Source: Baylisascaris procyonis (lineage: Eukaryota > Nematoda > Chromadorea > Rhabditida > Ascarididae). Taken from it: 64,000 nt of DNA. Below, piece by piece: positions 23,406-39,059 of the stretch (the stretch's first letter is position 1; every line of letters starts with the position of its first letter). The DNA is taken from positions 1,554,001 through 1,618,000 of the forward strand of contig JAZARR010000152.1 of assembly GCA_037389465.1 (NCBI GenBank), read 5' to 3'. The notes beneath the pieces are model-generated. The model was not told the origin of the DNA. It did not search any database and saw nothing but the letters and a program-made list of their open reading frames with translations. Made by a program: the position numbers and the translations under genes.

Positions 23406-26400
23406 TTAGTTGAGCCTTGTATCAATCACAGTAGCATAAGCTGTCGGAAGTGTAAGAGAGAGTTCATTCTCATCGCCTTCAAATCGGGCGCTAACTTCAA
23501 AACAATCCAACTCATAGACAGATGCACACGCTACACTTACACGTATATTGAATACATGTTTCTGCCCGAACGGTAAAGCGGCATGTGATACGGCACGATC
23601 AGCTACCATTAAGCTTTGCCGTACTATGTTATTGCTGACCGCCGTCGATTGCATCAACGGTAGACTCGTCATCGATGCAGATGTTTCGTGTGCTCTCGTC
23701 GATTCGAGACGGCTATGCGCACTTTCCATTGGTGCAACAAAACGTAGCACTAAATCACAGCGGCGTCGACGACGATCACAATTAATGATTGTTACCCGTA
23801 ACGGTATTGCGCAAAATCTGAAATTATATTCGAATAAATTTTTACAATTTCCATTAAGCACCTCTTTCTCCTAGTCTACTCAATAATCCACATAAATTTT
23901 AAAAAACATAAGAACATGGAGATTATTTTTATATCGCATACTTAGGCAAATAAACTGCAAACCCAATATTATTGAAATAGATCACATAAAGACACTGATA
24001 CTTACTTGAATCACAGCTGATACTCAACTATATACGCCATAGAGATATTTTACACTATCATAGTCAAAAATACTGTAGATGCTATGGTTATTTAATTCAA
24101 TGAAATGATCTTCGAGCTGATATTATTAATAAAAACGAATTTTAAAACGCCATAAAACAATAAAATTCGAATACTTAATGAAAAAAATAATTCCTAATCT
24201 TCCAATGAGAGAAAAAAACATCCAAAAACAACATTTCTACACGAATTTGTAGAATATCGTACGCTAGCGTACAGCTTATAACGTAGCACAATTGTACAAT
24301 ATTAGAATACCCATCCTTACCATAAATAAACGCACCTTCTTCTACATATCGGCTAAAGTGGATACTAAAATAACAAACAAATACCCACCTTCGAACACTA
24401 AAATCATGTGAAATAATAGGCGGATGTGCGGCCACCGTACATACCAATGCACGTGATTCGTCTAATATTTCATTGAGATTCAAACCACCCATCGAGAAAG
24501 TCCCCGACGTATTCGTCGACTGATCACTAGTCGACGGCATAAATGTCAATTCGATACAACCAGGTATTGAATAACCAAGTGGATATGGATTTTCGACAAA
24601 ATTCTCACCGAATACTGCAAATAAATTTTTAAATTGCCGTTTAATTTCCAAGCAATTACTTTAATTTATCGTTTATAGCAATCCTATGCAAAAATAAACC
24701 CTCTCGCTAAATGACATTACCTTCTCGACCCACCTTTTACCTCTCTGCCAGCCATTACCTTCCCGATCCACCTATTACCTCTCTGCCAGCCATTACCTTT
24801 CAAGTCTAGCTGTTACCTTAGCTATTACCTCCCCGATCTACCTATCACCTCTCTGCCAGCCATTACCTTCCCGATCCACCTATTACCTCTCTGCCAGCCA
24901 TTACCTTCCCAGTCTAGCTGTTACCTTAGCCATTACCTCCCCGATCTACCTGTCACCTCTCTGCCAGCCATTACCTTCCCGATCCACCTATTACCTCTCT
25001 GCCAGCCATTACCTTCCCGATCCACCTATTACCTCTCTGCCAGCCATTACCTTCCCAGTCTAGCTGTTACCTTAGCCATTACCTCCCCGATCTACCTGTC
25101 ACCTCTCTGCCAGCCATTACCTTCCCGATCCACCTATTACCTCTCTGCCAGCCATTACCTTCCCGATCCACCTAGTACCTCTCTGCCAGCCATTACCTTC
25201 CCAGTCTAGCTGTTACCTTAGCCATTACCTCCCCGATCTACCTATCACCTCTCTGCCAGCCATTACCTTCCCGATCCACCTATTACCTCTCTGCCAGCCA
25301 TTACCTTCCCAGTCTAGCTGTTACCTTAGCCATTACCTCCCCGATCTACCTGTCACCTCTCTGCCAGCCATTACCTTCCCGATCCACCTATTACCTCTCT
25401 GCCAGCCATTACCTTCCCGATCCACCTATTACCTCTCTGCCAGCCATTACCTTCCCAGTCTAGCTGTTACCTTAGCCATTACCTCCCCGATCTACCTATC
25501 ACCTCTCTGCCAGCCATTACCTTCCCGATCCACCTATTACCTCTCTGCCAGCCATTACCTTCCCAGTCTAGCTGTTACCTTAACCATTACCTCCCCGATC
25601 TACCTGTCACCTCTCTGCCAGCCATTACCTTCCCGATCCACCTATTACCTCTCTGCCAGCCATTACCTTCCCGATCCACCTATTACCTCTCTGCCAGCCA
25701 TTACCTTCCCAGTCTAGCTGTTACCTTAGCCATTACCTCCCCGATCTACCTGTCACCTCTCTGCCAGCCATTACCTTCCCGATCCACCTATTACCTCTCT
25801 GCCAGCCATTACCTTCCCGATCCACCTAGTACCTCTCTGCCAGCCATTACCTTCCCAGTCTAGCTGTTACCTTAGCCATTACCTCCCCGATCTACCTATC
25901 ACCTCTCTGCCAGCCATTACCTTCCCGATCCACCTATTACCTCTCTGCCAGCCATTACCTTCCCAGTCTAGCTGTTACCTTAGCCATTACCTCCCCGATC
26001 TACCTGTCACCTCTCTGCCAGCCATTACCTTCCCGATCCACCTATTACCTCTCTGCCAGCCATTACCTTCCCGATCCACCTATTACCTCTCTGCCAGCCA
26101 TTACCTTCCCAGTCTAGCTGTTACCTTAGCCATTACCTCCCCGATCTACCTGTCACCTCTCTGCCAGCCATTACCTTCCCGATCCACCTATTACCTCTCT
26201 GCCAGCCATTACCTTCCCGATCCACCTATTACCTCTCTGCCAGCCATTACCTTCCCAGTCTAGCTGTTACCTTAGCCATTACCTCCCCGATCTACCTGTC
26301 ACCTCTCTGCCAGCCATTACCTTCCCGATCCACCTATTACCTCTCTGCTAGCCATTACCTTCCCGATCTACCTCTCACTTCCCTATTAGTCATTACCTTC

Positions 26401-29400
26401 CCGATCCACCTATTACCTTACTCTATTGAATAAAAAGTCATCACCATTACCATTTGCAATTGTTCCATCCGTATTGACAACACTCGCTTTCCATAGCACT
26501 CCAAACGATAGACTCAATTGTGGTTGTTTATCGACCGGATTTGAAACGATTACCCGTGGGAAATACGCGTTATCAGGTGAGCAAATTAGCGGCAATATAG
26601 GCCATTCTGGTAGATCGCCAATCGGATCCGATATCCAAAGAATATTCGAACACGATGAAAATGCATTTCCACTAGCCGAGAAACAATAACTATCGTGTTG
26701 ATCACATTCCAATTGTACTGAAATCAATACCAATCAATTAAAAAATCAATAAAAATTACAACCCATAAATAAAGGTTGGCCCCCTATTCATCCTGAAATA
26801 AGTACCAAGTCTTAATTGGCATTCGCAACCATCATAACGAAAATGAGCTCCATATGGCCATCAAAAGTAGCCTTAAATTTTTATGTAGGCAATCGTTCGG
26901 TTCTGTATTCAAATTTAGTTTTTCGCTCATTCTCAAGGATGTAATTTTAAAATATGTACTCTATTATAGAAAGCGAATAGATATAAAGCATCATCGACAA
27001 TGAAACTACCCTTAATTAACCCCTCGCAGATCTAATCTCTCAACAACCTGTAAAAAAATGGACGAATGGGGGGGGGGGGGGAGGGAGGGGAGATGGAATG
27101 TGATATCTCTATTCAAGGGAATACAGCATTTATTAGAGACTGACTTGGTAACTTATTTCTAGCTTGTTTATTCGTCATAACGCCACGAGTTACAGCGAAC
27201 AATTAGTCAAAAATTTTGGGATTCGCATAATATGCACTCATTCATAAAATTAGCTAATAAGTTTGTAGAAATGGTCGCATCACTTTTATGCAAATTTTTG
27301 AAAATAAACTTTAAAATAGCTAAGTTTCAAAAAATAAACTTTAAAATAGCAAAGTTTTAGAAAAAAAAACTTTAAAATTGACAGCTTTAAATAAATCCAT
27401 CCTTTACTCTATTATTATGCACAAGGGGAACAACGTCAACACAAGAGGAGCAGAAAACGAGTGGTCCATATTAAAATTAACTGAGAAGAAGTTTCTAGAC
27501 AACTCATCAATCAAGAAATGTTTCATCTCTCTCAAAGAAATCTTCAAATAATTCACAAATTTAAAAGCGAAAACGAACCGTTACGATTGCGTACCGGTCG
27601 CAAATATATATTTGGCCAAGGTTTGAGATCATCAGAAATGCCACCCATATCCGATACGATCGCTTTACCATTCACTATTGAGCGTATTCGAAGAAGTTCC
27701 ACCTTTGCGAGAACCGAATTACGTGTTGAGATCAAATTATGTGCCCGCAATACACACATACCAACCGATGCGTCTACTAACCTCAAAATTTACATATTCT
27801 TAGCATTAGTCCGACGTTTGAGGTCAGGCAATCGACAGCCTGACCTCGAACGCGCCGACCCGATTGTAATGACCTTTGTACAACCACTCCAGAAGACACG
27901 AATAAAGCGATGAACGAAAACGTTGATTCTCAATTTGGAAGATATGAATAAGCAATCTGTTTTATATCCACGCTCCAATATCAATGATACATTAAGAGAA
28001 TCAAAATGAAACACATTCTATTTCATCAAAGAAGTTATAATTGAGAGCTATATATCTGACCTAAGCTTGAGCTTCCCGACGTACATCCGGAGTTTTTAAC
28101 ATTCGGAGCCGATTGCCCATCCCATCCACCATTCCCAACCCCTCTCCCATACCACAATTTGCTCAAGAATTCAACGGACGTAGAGATCATGAATGACATC
28201 ACATTATCCCGCTTATTTCACTCAAAACACCTCGGTATACATAATAACGAATGAAATATTGCTTAGTCGTTTCTAGCTGAAAATCGATAATTTTGACCTT
28301 TATTTCATGCTACTAGCACATGCTAAATTTAACATATCTATTTAATAACCGTGGAAAGACAATAAATCCTCATATCAACATTTCATTAAAACCAATGCGT
28401 TATAATTTTTTCAAGGATTCCAAAAGAAAGAAAGGAAAATTTACTCGGTGATGGGAAAGGGAAAGCGACGGGGAGGGGGAGGGGAGGGAGAAAGACGAAT
28501 CCAGCAAAAGTCATTAATCAAGGGTTTAGCCTATTTTTTCCTCTCAGAACTGCAAGGAGAGAGGAGGAATGGACCAATGCTAAAAGTCCGATCGATAATT
28601 AACTAGAATACCTTATTGAAGTTGCAAGCAATGGCCTCGTATCCATCGAAATCAAATGACGTTGTTCACGTACCATTCCATTATCACCACGATAAAAGAA
28701 CATCAACGATATACCATATCCGCTTACCTCATTTGCAGGTGCACGCAATGCTATCCTTAATCTACAAATACAATTGACCTTTGATTCATTAACGTGGCCT
28801 AGAAATTTATTATTTCGAAACTAATGATGCGTAAATTTTAAATAATTGATGCTTGATCATAAACCACATAATTGATCTTTGATCATTAATGCAACATTTC
28901 TTAAAACCCTAAATAATTCTATCGATATTTTAAGCCAACAATCCGTAGTCCCCCCCCCTTCATAAAATTTCAGCTAGTAATATTCTCTAAAATTTTCACT
29001 AATTTTTGAAGAAACAAAAAAAAACCCTCTAATTTACCTTCTTTTTTCTCCAATAGCAAATTCATCAGCACGAAATCTGAATACTAAAATATTCTGATTT
29101 GTAGGTGAAATAAAATAATTTGTCGATCGCCATTCACTTAGCACACTATCCTCGTCCAACGGAAATTCTTCGGCAACCGTAACCAATTCAATACGATCGG
29201 TGACCATACAAAACGATTGTATCGGTACACTACCAATATTGACCACATCACATTCGATACGATAGATTTGCCCACAGAATGCATTCACATGTCGTGTACG
29301 TAACATTTCAATATCTAGTAATGGCCAACGTTTCGTCGATACGTATGCGCCTAAACGATGATCCGCACCATATACTATAGATGTTATCTGCAACTATGTC

Positions 29401-32400
29401 ATATTCATCTTCAACTTCAGACATTTTCACCAACATCGACAGAAAAGTTACTCAATTTGCATCAAAATATCCGCCCATACTTTCAAATTCCCTCGTACCA
29501 TCACCAATGTCAACCGTATAATGACTAGGTCATGAATATTTCTTTAGAAAACTGCGTGCGCAATGATATTAAACTAAAAGGCCCTTATCGAAGAAGAATA
29601 TGAGAACTCAGCGAAAACACCACAACTGTTGGATTAAGGAAGAAGGGTTTCAAAAAAAAAAATAAAATAAAATAAAATAAAATAAAAAATCCAGCATATC
29701 CTTCTAATCCTGACAACAGGATCCCTCCTTCTTCCTTCAAAGACATCAGAATCCGAGCAGAAGTCTACTCTCCATCATTTCACATCCTCGCAATCTATCA
29801 ATTGCCATCAAACTTGTTCATGCATGACCAAACAATCTCTAGATCAATATTCAACGCCAACCTGCTTCTTTGTCGTATTAAGTCGTGGTCCACGAACTGG
29901 GAGTGGAATCTGACATGTCACCGATGTTTCATCGACAATCAGGTCGAAAACAAGTGAACTTATATGAAGTTCTGTGGAACCTTCACCTGGTATCACGTAC
30001 AACTCTAAAGTGTTCCATTCACTCGTCGGTTCGATCACCATCTAAATATCAGTCATTCTCATCAATTATTATAACTATCATTGATGATCGTTCTCGAGGA
30101 TCAAAATTTAAAAAAAAAAAAAAGAACTTTATTAGCTCAAACGACTTATCTACCTCCTCCTCTCCGAGGTATTACCTCCCATTAACACCTTAAAGGTAGG
30201 AGGGAGCAACAGAGATGAGAAAACGATTTTTCCTCCTCAAGAATTCTAAACTTCAAACCTTTTTCTGAATTGACCACCCACCTATTCAATGGCATCCTTT
30301 CCATAGTGAAATCAACCTTTCATTTCTATACAAATCTGCCAAGATCAAAACCACAAACCGCATACCTCATCGACGATGCTCAACTCAACATGGGATGGAT
30401 CGCCTTTAATACCGAGTCGTAGATGTCTCAATGTTAGTGGAATATCAAGTGGATTTCGTATATCGAATTGCATACGCAAACGTTCGAATGGTGGTGTTGA
30501 GCGAATCTGAAAAGGAAAAAAAAACACTTCAAATTCGATAAGAAAAATTTGATGAGAAAAAGGTTTTTAGAGTACAATACCTCTCTATACTTCAGCTGTA
30601 ATAATGCTATTTTTAATTTAAAAAACTTAAACTAAATTTTAAAAAAAATTTAAAACTTAAATTTAGTTTAAAAAGAGAAATATTCTATTCCATAAATCAT
30701 AGACAACGATTCAGATTATCTCATACAAAACGTAAATGAGTTCAGAATCCACTGCTAATTCCCATTAACAACATAATGCGATTACCAAATTCAACGTTCA
30801 ATTGTTGACAAGTGATTTTGCATGCAATTTTATTTTTGCATAAATAAATTTTTTGCATAAATTTGCATATAATTTTCCACCATCAAAAAATTTGCATATA
30901 ACTTTGGCAACAAATACAAACATTATTAATAATGACCATTATCGTATTCTATGAGTAAGTGACCTATCGACTAACCTTTGAATTATCGGTGGTCGCATCA
31001 CTTACAAGAGGAGTTGGTTTGAATGCAACCGATGCATCAACGATCGCATTAAACGCTGCACGCTCCAAATCCTTCCATTGCACCGCATGTGCACTCTTCA
31101 AATTATATACATATATCATCTAATCTTATATCTTCATTAAAAATCAACTGAACTATTTGCGCTGATTTAATTCTTTCGCTAAATTCTTTATACTCTTTCT
31201 AGCACTGCTCAACCTTTTTTATTGTCTTACAAAAATAATATTAAACGATGGTGATTATGAGAATAAACTTATCATTTAAACTTATCAATCCAAACTTGAT
31301 AAACTTATCAATCCAAACTTGATAGACTTATCAATCATTCTAAAGGGAAATATTCAAGCCTGAAATATACGTATCTTAAACTTTTATTAATACGGCATTG
31401 CCAATTAATCCTCCACTTCCATCTCCCCCTCACCCACACCTCATTCAATGAAAGCATTCCCTGGCATAATGCTGATCTATGCATCAATAGCCTACCGATA
31501 AACTAACCATCTAGTTACTTTCTAAATAAATCAATAACTCATCTGATCAAACACCATAAAAAGTCCATAAAATTAACCCAAATTAATAAAAATATATAAA
31601 CTCACCACTTCAGTCGACTCTTTGGAGCTTAACATTGCACATGGCTCCAATGGCCTCTCACCATAAATCACCCTTATTTGCTGTGTGTTCACAATTGGAA
31701 TACGAACGATGGGTGGCGTTTTCGATGTGTTTGCATTTATTTGCAATAATGCAATATATAACTTCAAGAATTGCGTTTGCTGATCGGCGTGTTGTAACGA
31801 CTGAGAGCGTATCAAACGGCTGCACCATTCCAATGCTTCCTTCGGCTCTCCACATTCATTCGCCAACTTATAAAGTATGTGATCCTGCATGAAATGAATT
31901 TTAAATAAAGTAATGATTTTTAAACGATTTTTTTATATAACGATATCCACCATCAGTTGAGAGGATTGTTATTACAAATAATTATTGAAGACCCGCAGCC
32001 AGATCCTACGATAGACTCCGGAGCCAGATTCCCCCCCCCTAAATTCATTTGCATAATCATCGATTCAACACTCCTCTATTTTAAGAGGCATTTCAACGAC
32101 GTTGGCTGATTTGATAATAGCAATTATCACTTATCACTCTCACATAAACCTTGCAATTCTTTTGTAACATGATCAACAATCAGCGTCACATATATTTTAA
32201 AATTTCTTCATACTATATTTTCACACTCTTTCTATTTAATAAAATTTATAATCTCAAATAACACATCCCTTCCGTCATCACAATTGAAAAGCAAAAAAAA
32301 AAGCACCATTGCGCTTTTTGTATCAATTAAATCACCAACAAGTGATAGAAACTTACCATTTCGGCCCCTCTTACCAATTCAAAAATTCAATGACCACTAA

Positions 32401-35400
32401 TAAAAATTCTGACAACAAAAAAAAAAAAAAATGCAACCGACCATCCATCTAATACCTATCGGAATAACAAAAAAAAAAAAAATCTTTAAAACCTATCTCA
32501 CCTCAGCATATTGCCAATGTTTATCGGCATATTGAGGTAATGCTCGTTTATAGCATTCAATTGATAACGCATTTTGACCCGCTTTATAGAAGCGATGCCC
32601 TGCTAGTATATAATGGAATGCCATTTTTCGATACATACCCGCTTTGGCAAACATTACTGATGCCCTCTCTTGCAATATTCCACTGAATAGATCGTTATCC
32701 TGGAAATAAAGTTCATGAAACAATATGATCCAGATCCCTCACCCCCCCCCACCTCCTCCCACCCTTTCCCCCTCCCCTTCACTTCCCCAACTATTTCGAT
32801 GCCTTTTTACGATATCCCCCACCCCCCCCCCAAACAAATTTCTATACGTTTTTCTTTTCTCATTAATTCATTCACTACTTTAAAAAAAAAGACTTACAAG
32901 ATTAGCAAGTCGTAATAACTGCGTTGCAGCTTCCATATTTAATTCGAGTGCGCCGAGTATAATTGTGCTTAAAAGTGCAGCACGTACCGCAAGTATTGGC
33001 CTCCTAAAATTTTTCCATTCATTCCCATAAAATAATTGAAAAAAAAGAGAGAAAGGACCAAATTTAAAAATTTTTCAAATAAAAAAAAATAGTAAAATTC
33101 GTTAAAATCATCTAACTATAACTTTATAAATCATTTAATTATAAATTCCTATTAACATAATAAATTCTAAAATCAATTTTCTTCCCCATCCCCTCCTCTC
33201 CGCAGGAGTTCTTTATGGCATAAAGACAAATTTAAGGATGGAAATTCCCACGAATAACGCATACAAAACAAAAATTAAATGGTGTGATGTAATTTGCAAA
33301 AACCCTAGCATCAACTATTACTGAGAGTTCTCTATAAGTACTACAATTGCAGTTTTTAATACTATACTATTATATCAATGTTTTATACGACCTAAATAAA
33401 CAGTAATAAAATTTAATAATATTTTTAAGAACATATACTCCCTTCAATCCTAAATTACCTTTTTTCCACCTAAACTAAACTCGATCATCAACATAATAAA
33501 TTCTCTTTACAATAGAGAATTCAGATCAAATTCTATCGACGAAAAAAAATAAACCAACATGCAAGTATTTGTATAATAATTAATTGCATTCTCCATATAA
33601 TGCTGAGGATAGTGCTTTGCACCAAGTTGAGGATTATTGAGGTACAAAGTTATCGCTGCCATCTCCTAAAGAAAAACATTTTCAACCCTCTTTATCGTCG
33701 CATTCATTAATCACTTTTATAAGCAAATTTATAAAATAAAATAAAAATTCATCGAAATTATACAATGGCACTTAAAATCGAGAAAAAAAAACAAATCAAT
33801 TCAAAAATCAAATCGATAGAAAAATAAAAAACTTGAAATTTGAAATTTAAAACTTGAAATTTAAAAATATATAAAAATGAATCAAATTAAATAAATAAAA
33901 ATAAAACTAAAAACATAAAAAAAACTAACTAAGGCTCCAGCATAATAAAGCCAAGCTTGATCCAATGCGAACTCTTTTTTGATGTTTTGATAGAGTTGAT
34001 GAGCAAATGAATAAAGACCAAATACGAAGCACATATCGGCCAAACGTCGAGTTTGCATTTCGTTACTTTCTTGCGAATAACTGCAATAATCTATTTATAT
34101 CATCATATATATCAACCTTCTTCTATATGACTTAGGTAAAGCAATAAAACAGAATATTAGAGAATACGAGGAAATAAGCAACGAAGTAAGTAAAAAACCA
34201 TAAAAATACCTCTATAAAAACCATAAAAAATAGCTTCATCAAACACCATAAAAATATTTCCATTAAAAACAATAAAAATACCTTCATAAAAAACCTTCTT
34301 AAAAAACCATAAAAATACCTACGTCACAAGAGAGTTGGCTGAAGGTGGTTGTGTTGCAGCACCAAACCATTTACGAACCCCCGTGGTCAATGATTTACTA
34401 ATACCTCGTCTTGCAGCGATTTGCTCATTGAGTGTACGCATTTGCCGTTCCACAAACGGTATTAATGCATTATAAGTTAATTCTTTAATAAGACGTTCTA
34501 TACGTTCACGATCCGTTGCATCAACACATCGTTCACAACCGACATAACGTGGTATTGCATGTTGAACGTCATTGTTATTGATGACTGTTTCTTGCTTCAT
34601 CGGTAGTGATACATTTGCCTCCACTGTACTCACTGTTGCGTTCTATAATTATGAAATAATAAATAATAATAAATTCTGTTTGAAATTTACCATATTCGCT
34701 TGAATATAGCCCCTCCCTTTCCATCTCTAAAAAAGACCTCCCTTATTAATAATACAAAGAGAAATAACTAGTTGGGTAAAATTTCCAAAAAACGCCCTCA
34801 TTATCACTCATTTCCCCCTCTCCCCCTCCTCAGTACCAAAACAAAAAATAATAATAAATGATTTATTCACCGTAATATCTGCATAAGCGGCACTCTTCGA
34901 GAGTAAATTTCTCCGCGCTAATTCGAGTCCACTTTCCAATCCTCGATATTTAACCTCGAGACAACTCTGCCATGGATCCGGCAAATCGGCCGCCGATCCA
35001 GAATTTATTCGTAATAAATGACAATTTTGATCGCCATATATTGTGCACATTGATGAGAAAATCTCATTTGCCCTTTAAAAAAAAATATCATTCACGTACA
35101 AATAAATATGTGCTCTAAATTCACATCACTTCTCAAAAATATTTATGCATCTGCTATCGACTCCGATGATAGGCGACAACGGAGCCGGATTCTACAAATT
35201 CCACAACTTTATTCGATAAAAAAGATAATAAAATGAATAATATAATTCAAACCTTGTTTCATCAGCGAGTGATACATCATCGACGAGTACATAATATTTG
35301 AGAATGTTTGGTAAGAGCCATTTTGGGGGTACACATTGTGCTAGACCAATTGATTGCAATGTCGCACCACCATGCTGAAAGAAGAAACAATAAATCACTC

Positions 35401-38400
35401 AATTTCTGAGCAGAAATCACTTCATTATGAAGCACTGAAATACCTCTCTGCACCATAAACTGATGCATTTAAATCATACCCCCCCCCAAGAATGACGGGG
35501 GCAGCCTCCACCCCCCCCCCAGGAATAGCGGAGTGAGCAAGCAGGTAAGGAAAGGGAGGGAAGGAAGAGGGAAAGAAGAGAAAATAATGGTGAGGAAACC
35601 AGCTGTCACGGAGTCGTTGTTAAGTGAATTTTTTAAAAATAGGCTCCTATTAAAGACAAAGAATTTACATTTTTTTCAAACCAAAATATGTGATGCTTTA
35701 ATAATTAAGATTAATCTCGAATCGTCTCTTCAAATTTCGAAGGCATTCCCCTTCACCTCACCCAAAATATGCGCATATAAATATTTAAATTGAATGACGT
35801 CATTTCCTTTTTTTGGCAATGCATCTTTCAAGAACCTATTAAAGCCAATTTTGTGACATACACATTAAATATACGAAAAAATTACTTCAAATAACCATTT
35901 GCCGACTATCCTATTCAACGACAGATAACATTTACAAACCACAACACATTTTACAGAAAATTCAGAGCTAATTTTAACCGATATATAGAAATAACCGCGT
36001 AGTGAGATAAACCCACCAATTCCCTAATGCTGGTCACTTTCACAACGAAAAGGTCAACACAGCATGAAGGAGATGGGAGGATGACTGGGGGGGGGGGAAG
36101 GGAAAGGTAGAGAGTATTTCTAATCGTTGACTAGCCTACTTAAGACAACATCATTCCGTCGATATTCTTTACGACGAAAATGATGCATCCTTCAAACAGG
36201 CTACCCGAGGGGACGAAGGGAGGGAGGGGGGGAAGAAGGAAGGGGAAGAGCAGGTAGGTGTGTGTGTGTGTGTGTGGAGGGGGGGGGGGGGTAGATAGAA
36301 ATGCCAAAGAGCAGATGAATCCTTCCATTTATAATAATTTTAAAATTAAAGAATAAATAATAAACTCCTAACACTAGTTTATAATTTATAAATTAATAAT
36401 AAAATAAACTTCAACACTAAACAAAAATACCCAAGCGTTAATCAACACTACCAACATCCTTTCGCTTATACCAAAAAATGCCATCAGTGTATGGCACTCT
36501 CCATCTAATGTGAACATTTCAACGTTTTTCTCTGTCTCTCTTCCTAAGCGTTAACTCTTTCGATTTCGCTCACTATCAAAGACCAGCCGGCGGTCTCTCG
36601 TTTTCGATCGTATTCACGTCCTTTTTGAAAATTCAAAACATAACAGCGCATACTTTTTTTTGCCGGCTGTCAATAAAAGTCATCCGGCTGTCAATAAAAG
36701 TCATTGTGATGTCTGTATAGTCGAATACAGCATAACGGTGTAAATATCTATGCAAAAGATGAACGCACTCATCGCATAAGATAATACCTTCTCAGGTAAG
36801 GTAGAAATAATAAAAAATCCACCTCTTGCGAAAAATATATAAATAAACATAAAAAATATGCCTCTCAGCAATAATCAATAAATCAAATGTGGTTCCCTTA
36901 GGGTGAAATTTGCCCGCCAAATATTCGCCTTGATCTTAGCTTCCTCTTCCCCCCCACTTGAGATTGTCATTCAGCACGAGAACGTTTTTAATCCACAGTT
37001 CCACAGTTTTATATTTTTTGAATGGTACATTTTTCGATATCTTTTAATACATTCAAAATCTTCAATTACATTCTTTATTTAATTGTTCATCAAACCCGCT
37101 TAAATATTAATTGCGATAATAATAAAAATTTCCATAAATTTATACGAATTTTCACTAATACCGTCAAAAATAAATTTTCCAAGTTTTATGAACTGCAAAA
37201 CCCAAAATCAACAAAAAAATTTCCAAATTAATTAAAAATTATAAAAAGGTGGAAGAATTTTATTTCAACTAAGTACCACTCAATAATATAACACTTTCAA
37301 AACACTTTCTAAATTTAATAATTCTTTAAATGCTTCACCATTTTTCACATCTCTAACTCATCTGTTCCACTCTTTCAAGCAAACTGCAATGGAATGAAAT
37401 GTACAATGAGATATAAATCGAGGTGAATTTGCTAAGAAACACGTAGATTTGGAGACAGCCAGATGAAAGGGATCGAAACTTTGCAAGCTTTTGCATCAAT
37501 ACGTTAGCATAAAAAATACACCAGCAAAATTGTTCCTCAATCTCACAGCAACCAATAGAAAATATAGCAACCTTTACTTTCATATATCATCCTGTTTTAA
37601 TTTTCATTATTTCCTGAGTAACCCCCCCCTGAATTATTCACTCTCACATTCCGAAAATACATCCAACTTATATATTTCGAACTAATAGTAACCTAAGAAA
37701 AACCATCTCTTGTGTAGTGACGTCATATGACGTCAATCAATCGGAGCTAATTTTGTCTGTCTGCAGACAAGCAAATAAAACTCTATAATAAAAGCAAGAA
37801 ATTGTAAGCTAACTTGCTGTGTATGTTGTAGATGAACAAGTCGTGCCAATTCACCCATTGGATCGCTATCTTCTGTGGATACAGCGAATACACATGCCAC
37901 ATATGTTCGTAATAATTCATGCTCTGCTGGTTCAGTCCATTCCAATAGTGAATCACTGCAAAACTTTTTATAAATCAAACTTTCTTAACAATTTTTTCTT
38001 ATCGCAGAAACAAATAAATTCAATCATTATCACTCACATAGCAACATTTATTTATTTATTTATTTCAATGAATAGAGCATTCATCACGAATATTTGTCTC
38101 TTCATATCGCTTCCCCCTGCTCTGACTCAATGGCTCTCTGGTCCATTTGGCTCCACTTGGCTCCTGTGGTCGACCTCTCCTTCTTGTAGGTTGGCCGCAT
38201 GAAGGTTACGGCTTAGGCTCGTCTCCTGCCCTGGGATGCTGACCAGCCAATTCACCGTCGTTCCTTCTATGACTATCGGGACTCGTTCCGCCGCCCTTAT
38301 CCCAATGAGGGTATTGGGCGGGGTGGGTCGGCTGAGCGGAGTCAACAATTTTGCTCGGAGCTTCGCAATCGACCGCGTAATAGACTAGGCGAAACGATGG

Positions 38401-39015
38401 ATGTCATAGCAATAGTACGCTTTCACTAATGAATTATTGAACCCTTTAAATTGATTTAATAAAATAATTGTGATCGCTTAAAGCAACTTCCTAATTAAAT
38501 CCCATCTTCGAGTATAATTTTAAAAGGCAGTGATAACGAGATAAACTCTGTGAATTTATCACTGGAAGATTATCTGCCATTTACAGTGACTGTAAAATAA
38601 AATTGGTAACATTTTCGATCAGTCATCATACGTTCAAGGCAACAGCCCATATTAGGTACCATAAGCAGCACTCATCCGGACATTTGCGCCTCGCGATACT
38701 TGCTCCACATTCCCATCGCCTAGACACATCAACGTTACAAACCTCTGGACACAATGTGCATAACGGCCACAACGGGAATGACACATTTAACGAATAAAGA
38801 CTGATTGATCCAATGAGTCTAATTTTTAAGACTTATGCCTATGAGTTGGGATGGTGTTTAGTTTGTTGTAAGCGTTTCATTTTAAAAGTAAATAATTACA
38901 TTTGAAACTACCCTCTTCAATCCTATCGAATGGAATAAAGGCCGTATAAGTGAAACCCCCTTCTCCTCCCATCCCCCCTTTAATTTTGGAACAGACCTCA
39001 CACAGTACCTTCATG

Positions 39016-39059
<44 letters not shown>

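Noticed and set aside
24708..26420. CRISPR-like regular repeats
   Set aside because: The units are contiguous minisatellite subunits without unique spacers, inside an intron of a eukaryotic gene.
26413..26450. Extension of TRAPPC8 exon 18 to a GTAAGG donor nearer the array
   Set aside because: It would end in phase 0, while the next exon needs phase 1. The GTAATG donor at 26450 keeps the frame and aligns with the family.
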